Made by a program: the position numbers and the translations under genes. Below, one piece after another: positions 1 to 5,968 of a stretch of DNA of 6,238 bases (positions are counted from its first letter, which is position 1; the number at the start of each line of letters is the position of its first letter). This DNA comes from DASPLH01 sp035627675. Lineage in GTDB: Bacteria; Acidobacteriota; Terriglobia; Terriglobales; Acidobacteriaceae. A model generated the notes under the pieces. It ran no database searches. It worked only from the letters and a program-made list of their open reading frames with translations, and had not been told where the DNA came from. The stretch covers positions 1 through 6,238 of the forward strand of contig DASPLH010000224.1 of NCBI GenBank assembly GCA_035627675.1, given 5' to 3'.

Positions 1-899
1 AATCTTGGCCGCAACACCCCGCGCGAATAGCCGGACAGATCGGCCCAGCCGTCCTCATCCACGTCCTGCTTGCGTTGGAAGTGTCCGCCGGCGAGCAGTG
101 TGGCGCCCCAGGCTTTGTTCAGTCGAGTGGAGCCGAAGAACACGCCGTCGGTCGCTCCACGCGTGGACTGATTGACCAGGAGTTCTCCGGCAGGCTGCTC
201 GACGGGCCGACGGGAGATAAGGTTCACCACTCCGCCCATGGCCCCCGCGCCGTACATGGCGGAAGCCGTTCCTTTGATGACTTCGACCTGGGCAAGGTCA
301 CTGGGCGGAATCTGCAACAACCCCAGACCGCCCACCTGCTGTCCGAAGAGCGGAAGCCCATCGGAGAGGAACCGTGTATAGCGCCCACGCATCCCTTGGA
401 TTCGCACGCTGGCCGCGCCCAGCGACGGCGATGTCGTTTGTACCCGCATCCCGCCCATTTCGTTGAGCATCATGACGATGTCTCCGGGCGTCATCAGTAT
501 CTTCTCTTCGATCTCCTCGCGGTTCAGCACTTCGACGCGGGTCGGCAGATCCTCTATTCGGGCATCCGTGCGTGTAGCCGAGACCGTGATCTCTTCGTGC
601 TCGACCGTCTCCAGCTCCAGTTCGACTTCGTAGCGCTGACCGGCTTCGACCTGCAACTCGGTCGCTGCGGGAACGAGACCCGGGTGGCTGGCCCGGATTT
701 GGATCTTTCCGGGAGGAACGCTCGCAAGCGCCACACCCTTGTCATCTGCCGAGCTCTGGACTGTGCCGACGGACACGGTTGCACTCGGAACGGGTTTGCC
801 CTCGGCGCGAACAGAAACGCTGACGGAAGCCATGGGCTGTTGTGCCCCGGCGAGAGACACACAAAGAACGACAATCAGAACAGGCAACATTTTCCTCAT
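1..899 (-). CDS. TonB-dependent outer-membrane receptor, N-terminal 299 residues (runs off left edge)
   Basis: This is the N-terminal part of an outer-membrane receptor that takes up a chelated metal, cofactor or other small ligand using energy from TonB-ExbBD. Reading the minus strand from ATG at 899 gives an open frame to the window edge. Residues 1-19 are a signal peptide (hydrophobic stretch, then AGA before QQP). Residues 24-98 form a beta-sandwich like the carboxypeptidase-regulatory domains that often precede such receptors (PVPSATVSV, VPPGKIQIRA). EEITVSATR (102-110) is TonB-box-like. The plug domain covers about 115-232, with VRIQGMRGRYTRFLSDGLPL, QVEVIKGTASAMYGAGAMGG and VVNLISRRP. 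The first barrel strands follow, with a DVDEDGWAD acidic turn at 279-287. The start is supported by AGGAGGG (911-917), 11 nt upstream; the next ATG, at 890, is too far away. The ligand cannot be read from this part. The gene is probably co-transcribed with the cysteine-rich gene upstream, which hints at a metal. The family call is firm and the substrate is unknown. Confidence 0.95.
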   Translation of the reverse strand, partial: MRKMLPVLIVVLCVSLAGAQQPMASVSVSVRAEGKPVPSATVSVGTVQSSADDKGVALASVPPGKIQIRASHPGLVPAATELQVEAGQRYEVELELETVEHEEITVSATRTDARIEDLPTRVEVLNREEIEEKILMTPGDIVMMLNEMGGMRVQTTSPSLGAASVRIQGMRGRYTRFLSDGLPLFGQQVGGLGLLQIPPSDLAQVEVIKGTASAMYGAGAMGGVVNLISRRPVEQPAGELLVNQSTRGATDGVFFGSTRLNKAWGATLLAGGHFQRKQDVDEDGWADLSGYSRGVLRPR

Positions 900-908
900 A
901 GGAACACA

Positions 909-923
909 CGCCCTCCTGGGCGG
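909..923 (-). promoter_or_regulatory. Receptor Shine-Dalgarno held in a GC hairpin
   Basis: On the minus strand CGCCC (918-922) pairs with GGGCG (909-913) around an AGGA tetraloop (914-917). The Shine-Dalgarno AGGAGGG of the receptor is therefore the loop plus the first three bases of the 3' stem. The pairing is seen directly. That it limits ribosome access is inference. Confidence 0.5.
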
Positions 924-966
924 CTTCAGAAACGGAAACTCTGGCGAAGGAACCGGCAGGGAGGCT

Positions 967-1233
967 TTAGCCTCGCGGAGGGCGTTCGATGTCCTGCGTC
1001 CACCCGATGTGCGGCGCTCCAGGCACAAGGGGTGCGCCGCGCAGAACGGCCGTGGAGGAACCGTGAATCGCGAAGATCGGATCAGGTGTCGCGCTGCCCG
1101 CACACCAGACACATGCGCCGGTGGGGATTTCCGAAGAGTGTTCGTCGGCGCAGCCGTCGCTGCAAAGCAGGCCGTCGCTCGCACCCATGAGAGCGACGAA
1201 AATCAACAGCAACATAGCGACGGCGCGGCGCAT
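967..1233 (-). CDS. Small secreted cysteine-rich protein, possible metal-binding partner of the receptor
   Basis: This 88-residue protein is of unassigned family. Residues 1-19 look like an export signal: arginines at 2-3, then a hydrophobic core MLLLIFVALMGAS. The mature part opens with CSDGC (C24, C28), then H32, then CVWC (C41, C44), giving CX3C-X3-H-X8-CX2C, and ends in a proline-rich tail (IERPPRG). Four cysteines and a histidine within 21 residues would suit a metal site or paired disulfides in the periplasm. Size, exported start, His/CXXC order and proline-rich end distantly resemble DUF2946-type proteins encoded beside copper-related TonB receptors; this is memory-based similarity, not a search result. 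The start is ATG at 1233, preceded directly by GAGGTGA, unusually close for a Shine-Dalgarno. The next in-frame ATG (1215) has none and would lose both arginines. The stop is TAA, 67 bp before the receptor start, on the same strand, so an operon is likely. The exported-protein pattern makes a chance frame unlikely. Confidence 0.72.
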   Translation of the reverse strand: MRRAVAMLLLIFVALMGASDGLLCSDGCADEHSSEIPTGACVWCAGSATPDPIFAIHGSSTAVLRGAPLVPGAPHIGWTQDIERPPRG

Positions 1234-1241
1234 TCACCTCG

Positions 1242-1247
1242 AGTATA
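1242..1247 (-). promoter_or_regulatory. Candidate -10 box (TATACT) for the cysteine-rich gene and receptor
   Basis: TATACT on the minus strand is a close match to a sigma-70 -10 hexamer and lies 8 nt before the ATG at 1233. If used, transcription would begin at or within a few bases of the start codon, giving a nearly leaderless message. No good -35 is seen at the matching distance, so this is tentative. Confidence 0.3.
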
Positions 1248-1279
1248 CCGGAGCCGCTATGCCCGGATTCGTTGCCGTG

Positions 1280-1339
1280 AGCGGTTCTGCTTCAAGGTAC
1301 CCTCGCGCGTTCTCCGCGAATCTAAGGGTTCGAACCGCT
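1280..1339 (+). repeat. Inverted repeat and palindrome in the divergent spacer
   Basis: AGCGGTTC (1280-1287) is exactly inverted as GAACCGCT (1332-1339), which ends just before the DoxX Shine-Dalgarno. Its right arm overlaps the perfect 10-bp palindrome GGTTCGAACC (1327-1336), so the half-site GGTTC occurs three times. Nested inside is a shorter stem, TCGCG (1303-1307) with CGCGA (1315-1319). The repeats are seen directly. They could be a regulator's operator serving one or both divergent genes, or a folded leader of the DoxX mRNA. Confidence 0.45.
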
Positions 1340-1350
1340 GGAGGATACAC

Positions 1351-1782
1351 ATGCAACGAGTTCTCGGACGCTACTCTCCCCAGTTTTTTGCCGTGTTCAG
1401 GATCGTGGCAGGTCTGCTCTTCATGATGCACGGCACGCAGAAGTTGCTTGGGGTGCCTGCTGGAAGGGGCACGGTTGCCATGGGTTCCCTGCCCTGGGTG
1501 GCGGGCGTGATCGAGCTCGTGTGCGGGTTCATGATCCTGATCGGACTCTTCGGAAGCATTGCAGCCTTCATCGCCAGCGGGGAAATGGCAGCCGCTTACT
1601 TCATGGCTCACTTCCCGAGAGGCTTCTGGCCGATCGTCAACGAGGGCGAGCTGGCCGCGCTGTATTGCTTCGCATTCCTCTACGTCGCAGCGCATGGCTC
1701 CGGGATATGGAGCGTGGATAGCCTGAGGAGCACTCCGGGGACACGCGTCGAGTCCCGCGCGGGATACGATCGCGCCGCCTGA
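1351..1782 (+). CDS. DoxX-family integral membrane protein
   Basis: This 143-residue inner-membrane protein belongs to the DoxX/DoxD-like superfamily, small four-helix proteins linked in various bacteria to oxidative stress, thiol or quinone redox and envelope physiology, mostly without a defined reaction. The family signature is at the N-terminus: FRIVAGLLFMMHGTQKLLG (residues 16-34). Four hydrophobic helices fall at about 13-31, 47-69, 70-86 and 100-116. The loop HFPRGFWPIVNEGE, between the third and fourth helices, is also typical. The length is usual for the family, with a short polar C-terminal tail. The start is ATG at 1351, with GGAGG (1340-1344) 6 nt upstream. The open frame extends far upstream, but that part runs antisense through the receptor and has no such site. 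It is transcribed divergently from the cysteine-rich gene and receptor and probably alone. The family is clear and the function is not. Confidence 0.93.
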   Translation: MQRVLGRYSPQFFAVFRIVAGLLFMMHGTQKLLGVPAGRGTVAMGSLPWVAGVIELVCGFMILIGLFGSIAAFIASGEMAAAYFMAHFPRGFWPIVNEGELAALYCFAFLYVAAHGSGIWSVDSLRSTPGTRVESRAGYDRAA

Positions 1783-1789
1783 GCTGGCG

Positions 1790-1806
1790 GTCGCGAGCAA
1801 CGCGAC
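1790..1806 (+). terminator. Weak terminator-like hairpin after the DoxX gene
   Basis: GTCGCG (1790-1795) and CGCGAC (1801-1806) form a 6-bp GC stem with a 5-nt loop, beginning 7 nt after the DoxX stop codon. No T-run follows, so it is at best a pause or 3'-end-protecting hairpin rather than a standard intrinsic terminator. Confidence 0.25.
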
Positions 1807-1993
1807 GGGAAGAGCGCTCCGCATCCGCTGGTGGTCCCGACTGACCTCTCACCCGGCCGGTGTGGCGGGCAGAGGTACTCGCGCGAACTCACAACAAGCT
1901 CGTCCCTTCCTCTACTCTGAATCTGCACTTGTCGATTTTGATTCGCTCGCCGAGGCGTTTCTTCGCAACCCCGGACACCGTAAACGCGTTCAT

Positions 1994-2008
1994 CTGCGTC
2001 CAACGCAG
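1994..2008. repeat. Perfect 6-3-6 inverted repeat upstream of the barrel gene
   Basis: CTGCGT and ACGCAG flank a CCA spacer. The repeat lies about 25 bp before the AT-rich TTTTAAAT and about 105 bp before the barrel start. It could be an operator near the promoter; no T-run follows, which argues against a terminator. Confidence 0.3.
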
Positions 2009-2044
2009 GAAGGGCAACTCGCTCGATTTCACTTTTAAATGCAA

Positions 2045-2086
2045 CTGCCTCTTCCGGCTGGCTTGGGCCGGAGGGGTTCGAGGCAG
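2045..2086 (+). promoter_or_regulatory. Two-tier hairpin in the leader of the barrel gene
   Basis: An outer 7-bp stem, CTGCCTC (2045-2051) with GAGGCAG (2080-2086), encloses an inner 7-bp stem, TTCCGGC (2052-2058) with GCCGGAG (2067-2073, one G-U pair), an 8-nt loop and a 6-nt bulge on the 3' side. It ends 16 nt before the Shine-Dalgarno of the barrel gene. A competing fold exists: GAGG (2080-2083) with CCTC (2091-2094), and CTGCC (2045-2049) with GGCAG (2095-2099). There is no T-run, so it is not a plain terminator. A regulatory or stabilising 5' leader is inferred. Confidence 0.45.
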
Positions 2087-2112
2087 ATGACCTCGGCAGT
2101 CTGGAGAACGAT

Positions 2113-2661
2113 ATGAAGTACTTAGTCGCAGTGTTGCTGCTCGCGGCCTCTTGTGTAGCGCAGGGCACGGGAAGCTTAGCTCCCAGGACCGGCCTGAATG
2201 TCGGTGTTGGATACCTCGCAACCACCGGAAGTCCCGGGATCAGTGGCGTTACCGTGCCATTCGGTCTGAAACTCGGCAACCTGGAACTCGCGGGCGAGTT
2301 CGATGCCGCTGCCACCAACATCAGGCTGCCAGACATCACGGTGAAGGTGCGCCAACAGGAATACCTTTTCGGTCCGCGTTACTACTTCATCGGCACAATG
2401 GCGAACCCGCGCTTTGTGCCTTTCGCACACTTGCTGTTTGGCGTGAGCCACCAGAGCACGGACACCACCGCGAGTCTCGTGCCCGGAGGTTCGTCGTCCG
2501 ACAACGCGTACGCATGGCAGCTGGGCGGCGGCATCGACTACCGCCTGAGCGTCAACTGGGCAGCCCGCGGCCGGGCAGACATTTTCCGCACGCACTTCCT
2601 TGACGAGTCTCAGACACACGCGCGATACGGCCTGGGCGTCGTGTACTCGTTCGGCCGCTAG
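2113..2661 (+). CDS. Secreted outer-membrane beta-barrel protein (OmpA-like barrel type)
   Basis: This 182-residue protein looks like a small outer-membrane barrel of about eight strands. Residues 1-16 or so are a signal peptide (MKYLVAVLLLAASCVA, cleaved near CVA-Q). The cysteine is not in a good lipobox. The mature part alternates polar and hydrophobic residues in short strands joined by glycine-rich turns: LNVGVGYLATTG, VPFGLKLGNLELAGEFD, QEYLFGPRYYFIG, FVPFAHLLFGVSHQS, AWQLGGGIDYRL, WAARGRADIFRTHF and RYGLGVVYSFGR. The ending in an aromatic-rich YSF strand plus GR is typical of barrel domains in this class, as is the order GPRYYF, then FAHLLFG, then GGGIDYR, then R.D. No periplasmic peptidoglycan-binding domain follows. 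The start is ATG at 2113, with GGAG (2103-2106) 6 nt upstream. It is monocistronic, with a structured leader before it and a strong terminator after it. Its specific role cannot be told. Confidence 0.88.
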   Translation: MKYLVAVLLLAASCVAQGTGSLAPRTGLNVGVGYLATTGSPGISGVTVPFGLKLGNLELAGEFDAAATNIRLPDITVKVRQQEYLFGPRYYFIGTMANPRFVPFAHLLFGVSHQSTDTTASLVPGGSSSDNAYAWQLGGGIDYRLSVNWAARGRADIFRTHFLDESQTHARYGLGVVYSFGR

Positions 2662-2702
2662 CGAGTTCGTCCCACGGCAACGATCGCAAGACAAGGCAAG
2701 CT

Positions 2703-2735
2703 GAGGCGCATCCGGAGATGCGCCTCCGTCGTTTT
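2703..2735 (+). terminator. Intrinsic terminator of the barrel gene
   Basis: GAGGCGCATC (2703-2712) and GATGCGCCTC (2717-2726) form a perfect 10-bp stem with a CGGA loop. It is followed after CGTCG by TTTT (2732-2735). It lies 41 bp after the barrel stop codon and 10 bp before the end of the convergent permease gene. The hairpin also forms on the minus strand, where only a loose T-rich stretch follows, so it may partly stop the ABC operon too. Confidence 0.88.
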
Positions 2736-2744
2736 CCTCTCCCC

Positions 2745-3878
2745 CTAATCGAGCGACTTACGGAAGCGCACGATGCTGAGGGCCAGAATCGTCGTCCCGA
2801 GTACGGCCAGGCCCGCCATCTGCGGCCAGAGCACGTCAAATCCCGTTCCCTTCAGGTACACGCTCCGCAGAATGACGAGGAAGTAGCGCAGCGGGTCCAC
2901 ATAGGTGAGCCACTGGAGGTATGTGGGCATGCTGCTGATAGGCGAGGAGAAGCCCGAGAAGATGATGGCCGGCATGATAAAGAAGAAGGCCGACACCATC
3001 GCCTGCTGCTGCGTGGAAGCCAGGGTCGAGATCAGCAGGCCGATGCCGAGGCAGCACAGCAGGAACAGAACGGTTCCGGTGGCAAGCACGAGCAGGCTGC
3101 CGCGGAGCGGGACGCGGAACCAGAGCGTCCCGACGGCCGTAATGAGGATTGCGTCGAAGACTCCGATCAGAAAGAACGGGATCGTTTTGCCGAGGATGAA
3201 CTCGAACTGGCGGATGGGCGTCACCATGATCTGCTCCAGCGTCCCGATCTCGCGTTCGCGAACCACGGCGAAGGCCGTAAGCAGCATGACGATCACCAAC
3301 ATGAGATTTCCCATCACTCCGGGCACAAAGAACCACTGGCTGCGGAGATCGGGATTGAACCACGGCTGGCGTTCGACGGTGATGGACGGAACCTGCGACG
3401 CCTGCTGCGGCGCGATCCGGTTCATGCGTTCGAGTTGGTAGTCCCGGGCGAACCGCATGGCGATCTGGTTGATGTAGCCGTAAGCAATCAGAGCCGTGTT
3501 GGAGTTGCTCGCATCAACAATCGCCTGCACGGACGCGGTCTGCCCCTTGCGCAGGCGCTCGGCGAAACCGGCGTTGATCTGCAAGGCCGTCACGATCTCT
3601 CCCTTATCGATCAGCGTCCTTACCAGCTCGCGATCGCCGGTCCGCGCCTTGATATCGAAGTAGGGACTGGCCGCGAAGCGCGAGATGAAGTCTCGACTCT
3701 CCGCCGTGTTGTCGTAGTCAATGATGGCCGTGGCGACGTGCTTGATCTCCAGCGTGGCGGCGTAGCCGAAGATCAACATCTGGATGATGGGTGGACCGAA
3801 CAGGAGGAAGCGTGTCCGCTTGTCGCGGAACACCTGGATGAACTCCTTGATGAGCATCTGTTTCAGACGGGTCCACAT
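2745..3878 (-). CDS. ABC-2 type exporter permease (YbhR-like, second of two)
   Basis: This 377-residue inner-membrane half of an ABC exporter is in the family of E. coli YbhR/YbhS. One helix lies at about 25-43 (FLLFGPPIIQMLIFGYA). A large periplasmic domain follows (about 45-180, including VQAIVDASNSNTA), then five more helices at about 183-205, 232-255, 262-285, 293-313 and 347-370. The cytoplasmic motif REREIGTLEQIMVTPI (207-222) is the conserved contact region of ABC-2 permeases, and YVDPLRYFLVILRSVYLKG near the end is also typical. The length is usual. It is paralogous to the upstream permease along its whole length, and the pair probably forms the heterodimeric channel. ATG at 3878 is preferred over TTG at 3884 because GGGGTGA (3885-3891) is then correctly spaced. 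It is the last gene of the operon. The substrate is unknown; relatives export drugs, dyes or envelope components. Confidence 0.94.
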   Translation of the reverse strand: MWTRLKQMLIKEFIQVFRDKRTRFLLFGPPIIQMLIFGYAATLEIKHVATAIIDYDNTAESRDFISRFAASPYFDIKARTGDRELVRTLIDKGEIVTALQINAGFAERLRKGQTASVQAIVDASNSNTALIAYGYINQIAMRFARDYQLERMNRIAPQQASQVPSITVERQPWFNPDLRSQWFFVPGVMGNLMLVIVMLLTAFAVVREREIGTLEQIMVTPIRQFEFILGKTIPFFLIGVFDAILITAVGTLWFRVPLRGSLLVLATGTVLFLLCCLGIGLLISTLASTQQQAMVSAFFFIMPAIIFSGFSSPISSMPTYLQWLTYVDPLRYFLVILRSVYLKGTGFDVLWPQMAGLAVLGTTILALSIVRFRKSLD

Positions 3879-3884
3879 ATCCAA

Positions 3885-3891
3885 TCACCCC
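3885..3891 (-). promoter_or_regulatory. Ribosome binding site that decides the second permease start
   Basis: GGGGTGA on the minus strand overlaps the stop codon of the first permease gene and stands 6 nt before ATG 3878. TTG at 3884 would directly abut it. This favours translational coupling with start at the ATG. Confidence 0.55.
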
Positions 3892-5021
3892 AACTGCTTC
3901 TTGAACGCCTTGGTCGCCACCAGCACGAGGATGCTCGCGAAGATTGTAAGCGCCAGCAGGTCTCCCCAGAGAACGACGATGGGACTTCCCTTCAGGAACA
4001 CCGAGCGGATCACGGTCATGAAGTAGCGCGCCGGGATCACGCGCGTGATCACCTGAATTACCGGAGGCATCTGGTCGATCGGGAACATGAAGCCCGACAG
4101 CAGAAACGCCGGCAGGAAGGTCGCCAGCAGCGAAGCCTGGCTGGCGGCGAGTTGCGACTTCATCACCACCGAGAGCACATATCCGAGCGAGAGCACCACC
4201 AGCAGGAACAAAATGGAACTGAAGAAGAAGACCAGGACGCTGCCGCGAAACGGCACTTCGAACCAGAACACGCCCATGGCAGCGCATATTGCCGTGTCCA
4301 GCAGTCCGATGACGAGGTAGGGCGCGAGTTTACCGATCATCAGTTCGATCGGCGCCACGGGGGTCGAGACCAGTTGCTCCATCGTTCCCCGCTCCCACTC
4401 GCGCGCGATGGTGAGCGAAGTCAGGAACGTCCCCACGACGGCCATCACGATGACGACCACGCCCGGCACGATGTTGGCCATGCTTTCGAGGTTCTCGTTG
4501 AACCACGTGCGTCCGGCAACCGAGATCGGATCTTCCGGGGCGCTCCGGCCCCGGCGTTCGATCCACTCGACCTGCACGTTCTGCGAGTACCGCTGTACGA
4601 CGCCCTCGATGTAGTTCATGGCGACGTTGGCGGTGTTCGCGTCGGTCCCGTCCACGATGGCCTGCACGCCGGCCGGCATCCCCTGCTGGAGCCGCTCGGA
4701 GAAGTCGTGCGGTATGACGAACGCGAGTTGGCAGTCGCCCGAGTCGATACCCGCGATGAGCGAGTCGTAGCCGTCGGCGAACTTCACCACGTTGAAGTAC
4801 TCGGAGGCTTGCAGTCCGCGCACCAGGTCCTGACTCTGCCGGCTGCCTTCGCGGTCGTAAACGTACGTGCGCAGATGCTTCACGTCGAAGCTGACGCCGT
4901 ATCCGAACGCGAGCATCAGCACGACCGGCATGATGACGACGATGGCGATGCTTCGCGAGTCGCGCCGTATCTGTATCAGCTCTTTCCAGGCGATTGCCCT
5001 GATCCGGTGGAACTGCATCAT
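3885..5021 (-). CDS. ABC-2 type exporter permease (YbhS-like, first of two)
   Basis: This 378-residue inner-membrane permease has the same architecture as its downstream paralogue. A first helix lies at about 25-43 (AIVVIMPVVLMLAFGYG), a periplasmic domain at about 45-180 (QAIVDGTDANTANVAMNYIEG), and five helices at about 182-204, 233-255, 262-286, 294-314 and 347-370. The coupling motif REWERGTMEQLVSTPV spans 207-222, and RVIPARYFMTVIRSVFLKG resembles the end of its partner. The start ATG at 5021 overlaps the ATPase stop as ATGA. An adjacent in-frame ATG at 5018 is equally possible and fits the AGGGGG (5026-5031) spacing slightly better (7 nt against 4). The frame is open for 80 more codons upstream, but that part is an arginine- and alanine-rich shadow of the ATPase gene. 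It works with the ATPases and second permease as one exporter. Substrate unknown. Confidence 0.94.
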   Translation of the reverse strand: MMQFHRIRAIAWKELIQIRRDSRSIAIVVIMPVVLMLAFGYGVSFDVKHLRTYVYDREGSRQSQDLVRGLQASEYFNVVKFADGYDSLIAGIDSGDCQLAFVIPHDFSERLQQGMPAGVQAIVDGTDANTANVAMNYIEGVVQRYSQNVQVEWIERRGRSAPEDPISVAGRTWFNENLESMANIVPGVVVIVMAVVGTFLTSLTIAREWERGTMEQLVSTPVAPIELMIGKLAPYLVIGLLDTAICAAMGVFWFEVPFRGSVLVFFFSSILFLLVVLSLGYVLSVVMKSQLAASQASLLATFLPAFLLSGFMFPIDQMPPVIQVITRVIPARYFMTVIRSVFLKGSPIVVLWGDLLALTIFASILVLVATKAFKKQLG

Positions 5022-5968
5022 GCCACCCCCTGCGGCTGTGCCTCGGCGGTCGTGAGCGAGACGAACACATCCTCGAGCGTGGGCCGGATGGGCGCGATGT
5101 GCTGCACCGCGACTCCACCCTGCTCGAGCCTGGCGCGCAGGGCGCGCGCCGCGCTCTCGGCGCTGTCCACGACGGCGTGCAGCGCGTTGCCAAAGACAGC
5201 GACGTCGATGACGCCGGGCGCGTCGTGCAGGACATCGAGCGCCTGTCCAAGCGGCGAGCACTCGATCAGCAAAAGTTCGCCGCGCATGGCATCTCTCTTC
5301 AGCTCAGCCGGAGAACCCGACGCGACAAGGCGTCCGCGATAGATCAGCACCAGCCGGTTGCAATACTCGGCTTCATCCATGTAGTGCGTGGTCACGAACA
5401 CGGTTACGCCATCGGCGGCCATTGCGTGGATCAGCTCCCAGAACTGCCGTCGCGAGATGGGATCTACGCCGGATGTAGGCTCGTCGAGAAAGAGGATGGG
5501 AGGCCGATGCAGCACGGCACACCCAAGCGCGAGCCGCTGTTTCCAACCCACGGCGAGAGTTCCGGTGAGTGTGTTCTCGCGGCCCTTCAGCCCGGCCATC
5601 TCGACGACCCAGTCGGTGCGCTCCGCCATGACGGAACTCGGCACCTGGTACATGCCCCCGAAGAAGCGAATGTTCTCCAGCACGGTGAGGTCGTTATAGA
5701 GCGAGAACTTCTGCGACATGTAGCCGATGTTCTGGCGCACGACCTCCGGCTGCTTCGCAACGTCGATTCCCGCGACGAGAGCCTCGCCGGAGGTTGGGTG
5801 CAGGAGCCCGCACAACATGCGGATTGTGGTGGACTTGCCGGCCCCGTTCGGGCCAAGGAAGCCGAAGATCTCTCCACGCCGCGCATCGAAGGTGACGTGA
5901 TCGACGGCAACGAAGTCGCCGAAACGCTTCACGAGATCGCGCACAACTACGGAACGTTCGTCCTTCAT
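5018..5968 (-). CDS. ABC transporter ATP-binding protein (second ATPase of exporter)
   Basis: This 316-residue cytoplasmic ATPase powers the two permeases encoded downstream. Walker A is GPNGAGKST (39-47). The Q-loop glutamine is in MSQKFSLYNDLTVLENI (Q86). Walker B is ILFLDEP (158-164), with catalytic E163. The D-loop is SGVD (166-169) and the switch histidine is in TTHYMDEAEYCNR (H195). The signature LAVGWKQR (138-145) departs from the usual LSGGQ. A GWKQR form (often LPLGWKQR) is, to my knowledge, normal in this exporter subfamily, so the protein is probably active. After the ATPase core, about residues 215-316 form the accessory domain of these ATPases, ending in the characteristic PTLEDVFVSL. 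The start ATG at 5968 overlaps the stop of the preceding gene as ATGA, with GAGGTG just upstream. It corresponds to one half of the double ATPase YbhF of E. coli. All residues needed for catalysis are present except the altered signature. Confidence 0.95.
   Translation of the reverse strand: MKDERSVVVRDLVKRFGDFVAVDHVTFDARRGEIFGFLGPNGAGKSTTIRMLCGLLHPTSGEALVAGIDVAKQPEVVRQNIGYMSQKFSLYNDLTVLENIRFFGGMYQVPSSVMAERTDWVVEMAGLKGRENTLTGTLAVGWKQRLALGCAVLHRPPILFLDEPTSGVDPISRRQFWELIHAMAADGVTVFVTTHYMDEAEYCNRLVLIYRGRLVASGSPAELKRDAMRGELLLIECSPLGQALDVLHDAPGVIDVAVFGNALHAVVDSAESAARALRARLEQGGVAVQHIAPIRPTLEDVFVSLTTAEAQPQGVA

Larger units (their letters stand above)
1783..2112. other. Non-coding gap between DoxX gene and barrel gene
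   Basis: These 330 bases hold no convincing gene. A 76-codon frame starting with GTG at 1860 has no Shine-Dalgarno and no recognisable protein character. The gap does hold three inverted repeats, listed separately, and the leader and presumed promoter of the barrel gene. An AT-rich TTTTAAAT at 2033-2040 is the only -10-like sequence near that gene, without an obvious -35. Confidence 0.6.

Noticed and set aside
900..966. Cobalamin or other large riboswitch upstream of the TonB receptor
   Set aside because: The spacer is only 67 nt and shows no B12-box-like sequence; only the small Shine-Dalgarno hairpin is present.
75..1190. A 371-codon plus-strand frame over the receptor and cysteine-rich gene
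   Set aside because: The opposite strand encodes an unmistakable receptor plug domain and an exported protein. The plus-strand product has no recognisable features.
739..1350. In-frame upstream extension of the DoxX protein
   Set aside because: The extension runs antisense over the receptor start and the cysteine-rich gene. GGAGG at 1340-1344 is well spaced to ATG 1351, and the family begins at that methionine.
1860..2090. 76-codon plus-strand frame in the gap before the barrel gene
   Set aside because: It has a GTG start without a Shine-Dalgarno and no signal peptide or domain, and it overlaps the inverted repeats and presumed promoter of the next gene.
2113..2157. Lipoprotein signal on the barrel protein (LLLAASC)
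   Set aside because: The residue at -3 from the cysteine is alanine rather than leucine, valine or isoleucine, and a CVA-Q site suits ordinary signal peptidase, as expected for a barrel.
5022..5261. 80-residue N-terminal extension of the first permease
   Set aside because: It overlaps the ATPase gene in another frame and is arginine/alanine-rich filler. ABC-2 permeases of this type start at MMQFHRI-like sequence, here in an ATGA overlap.
2718..5342. An 874-codon open frame on the plus strand, running antisense through both permeases and part of the ATPase
   Set aside because: It is antisense to three clearly conserved genes, begins inside the terminator hairpin, lacks a ribosome binding site, and its product is an unstructured mix rich in H, D, E, R and Q with no domain. 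Long antisense frames are common opposite GC-rich genes.
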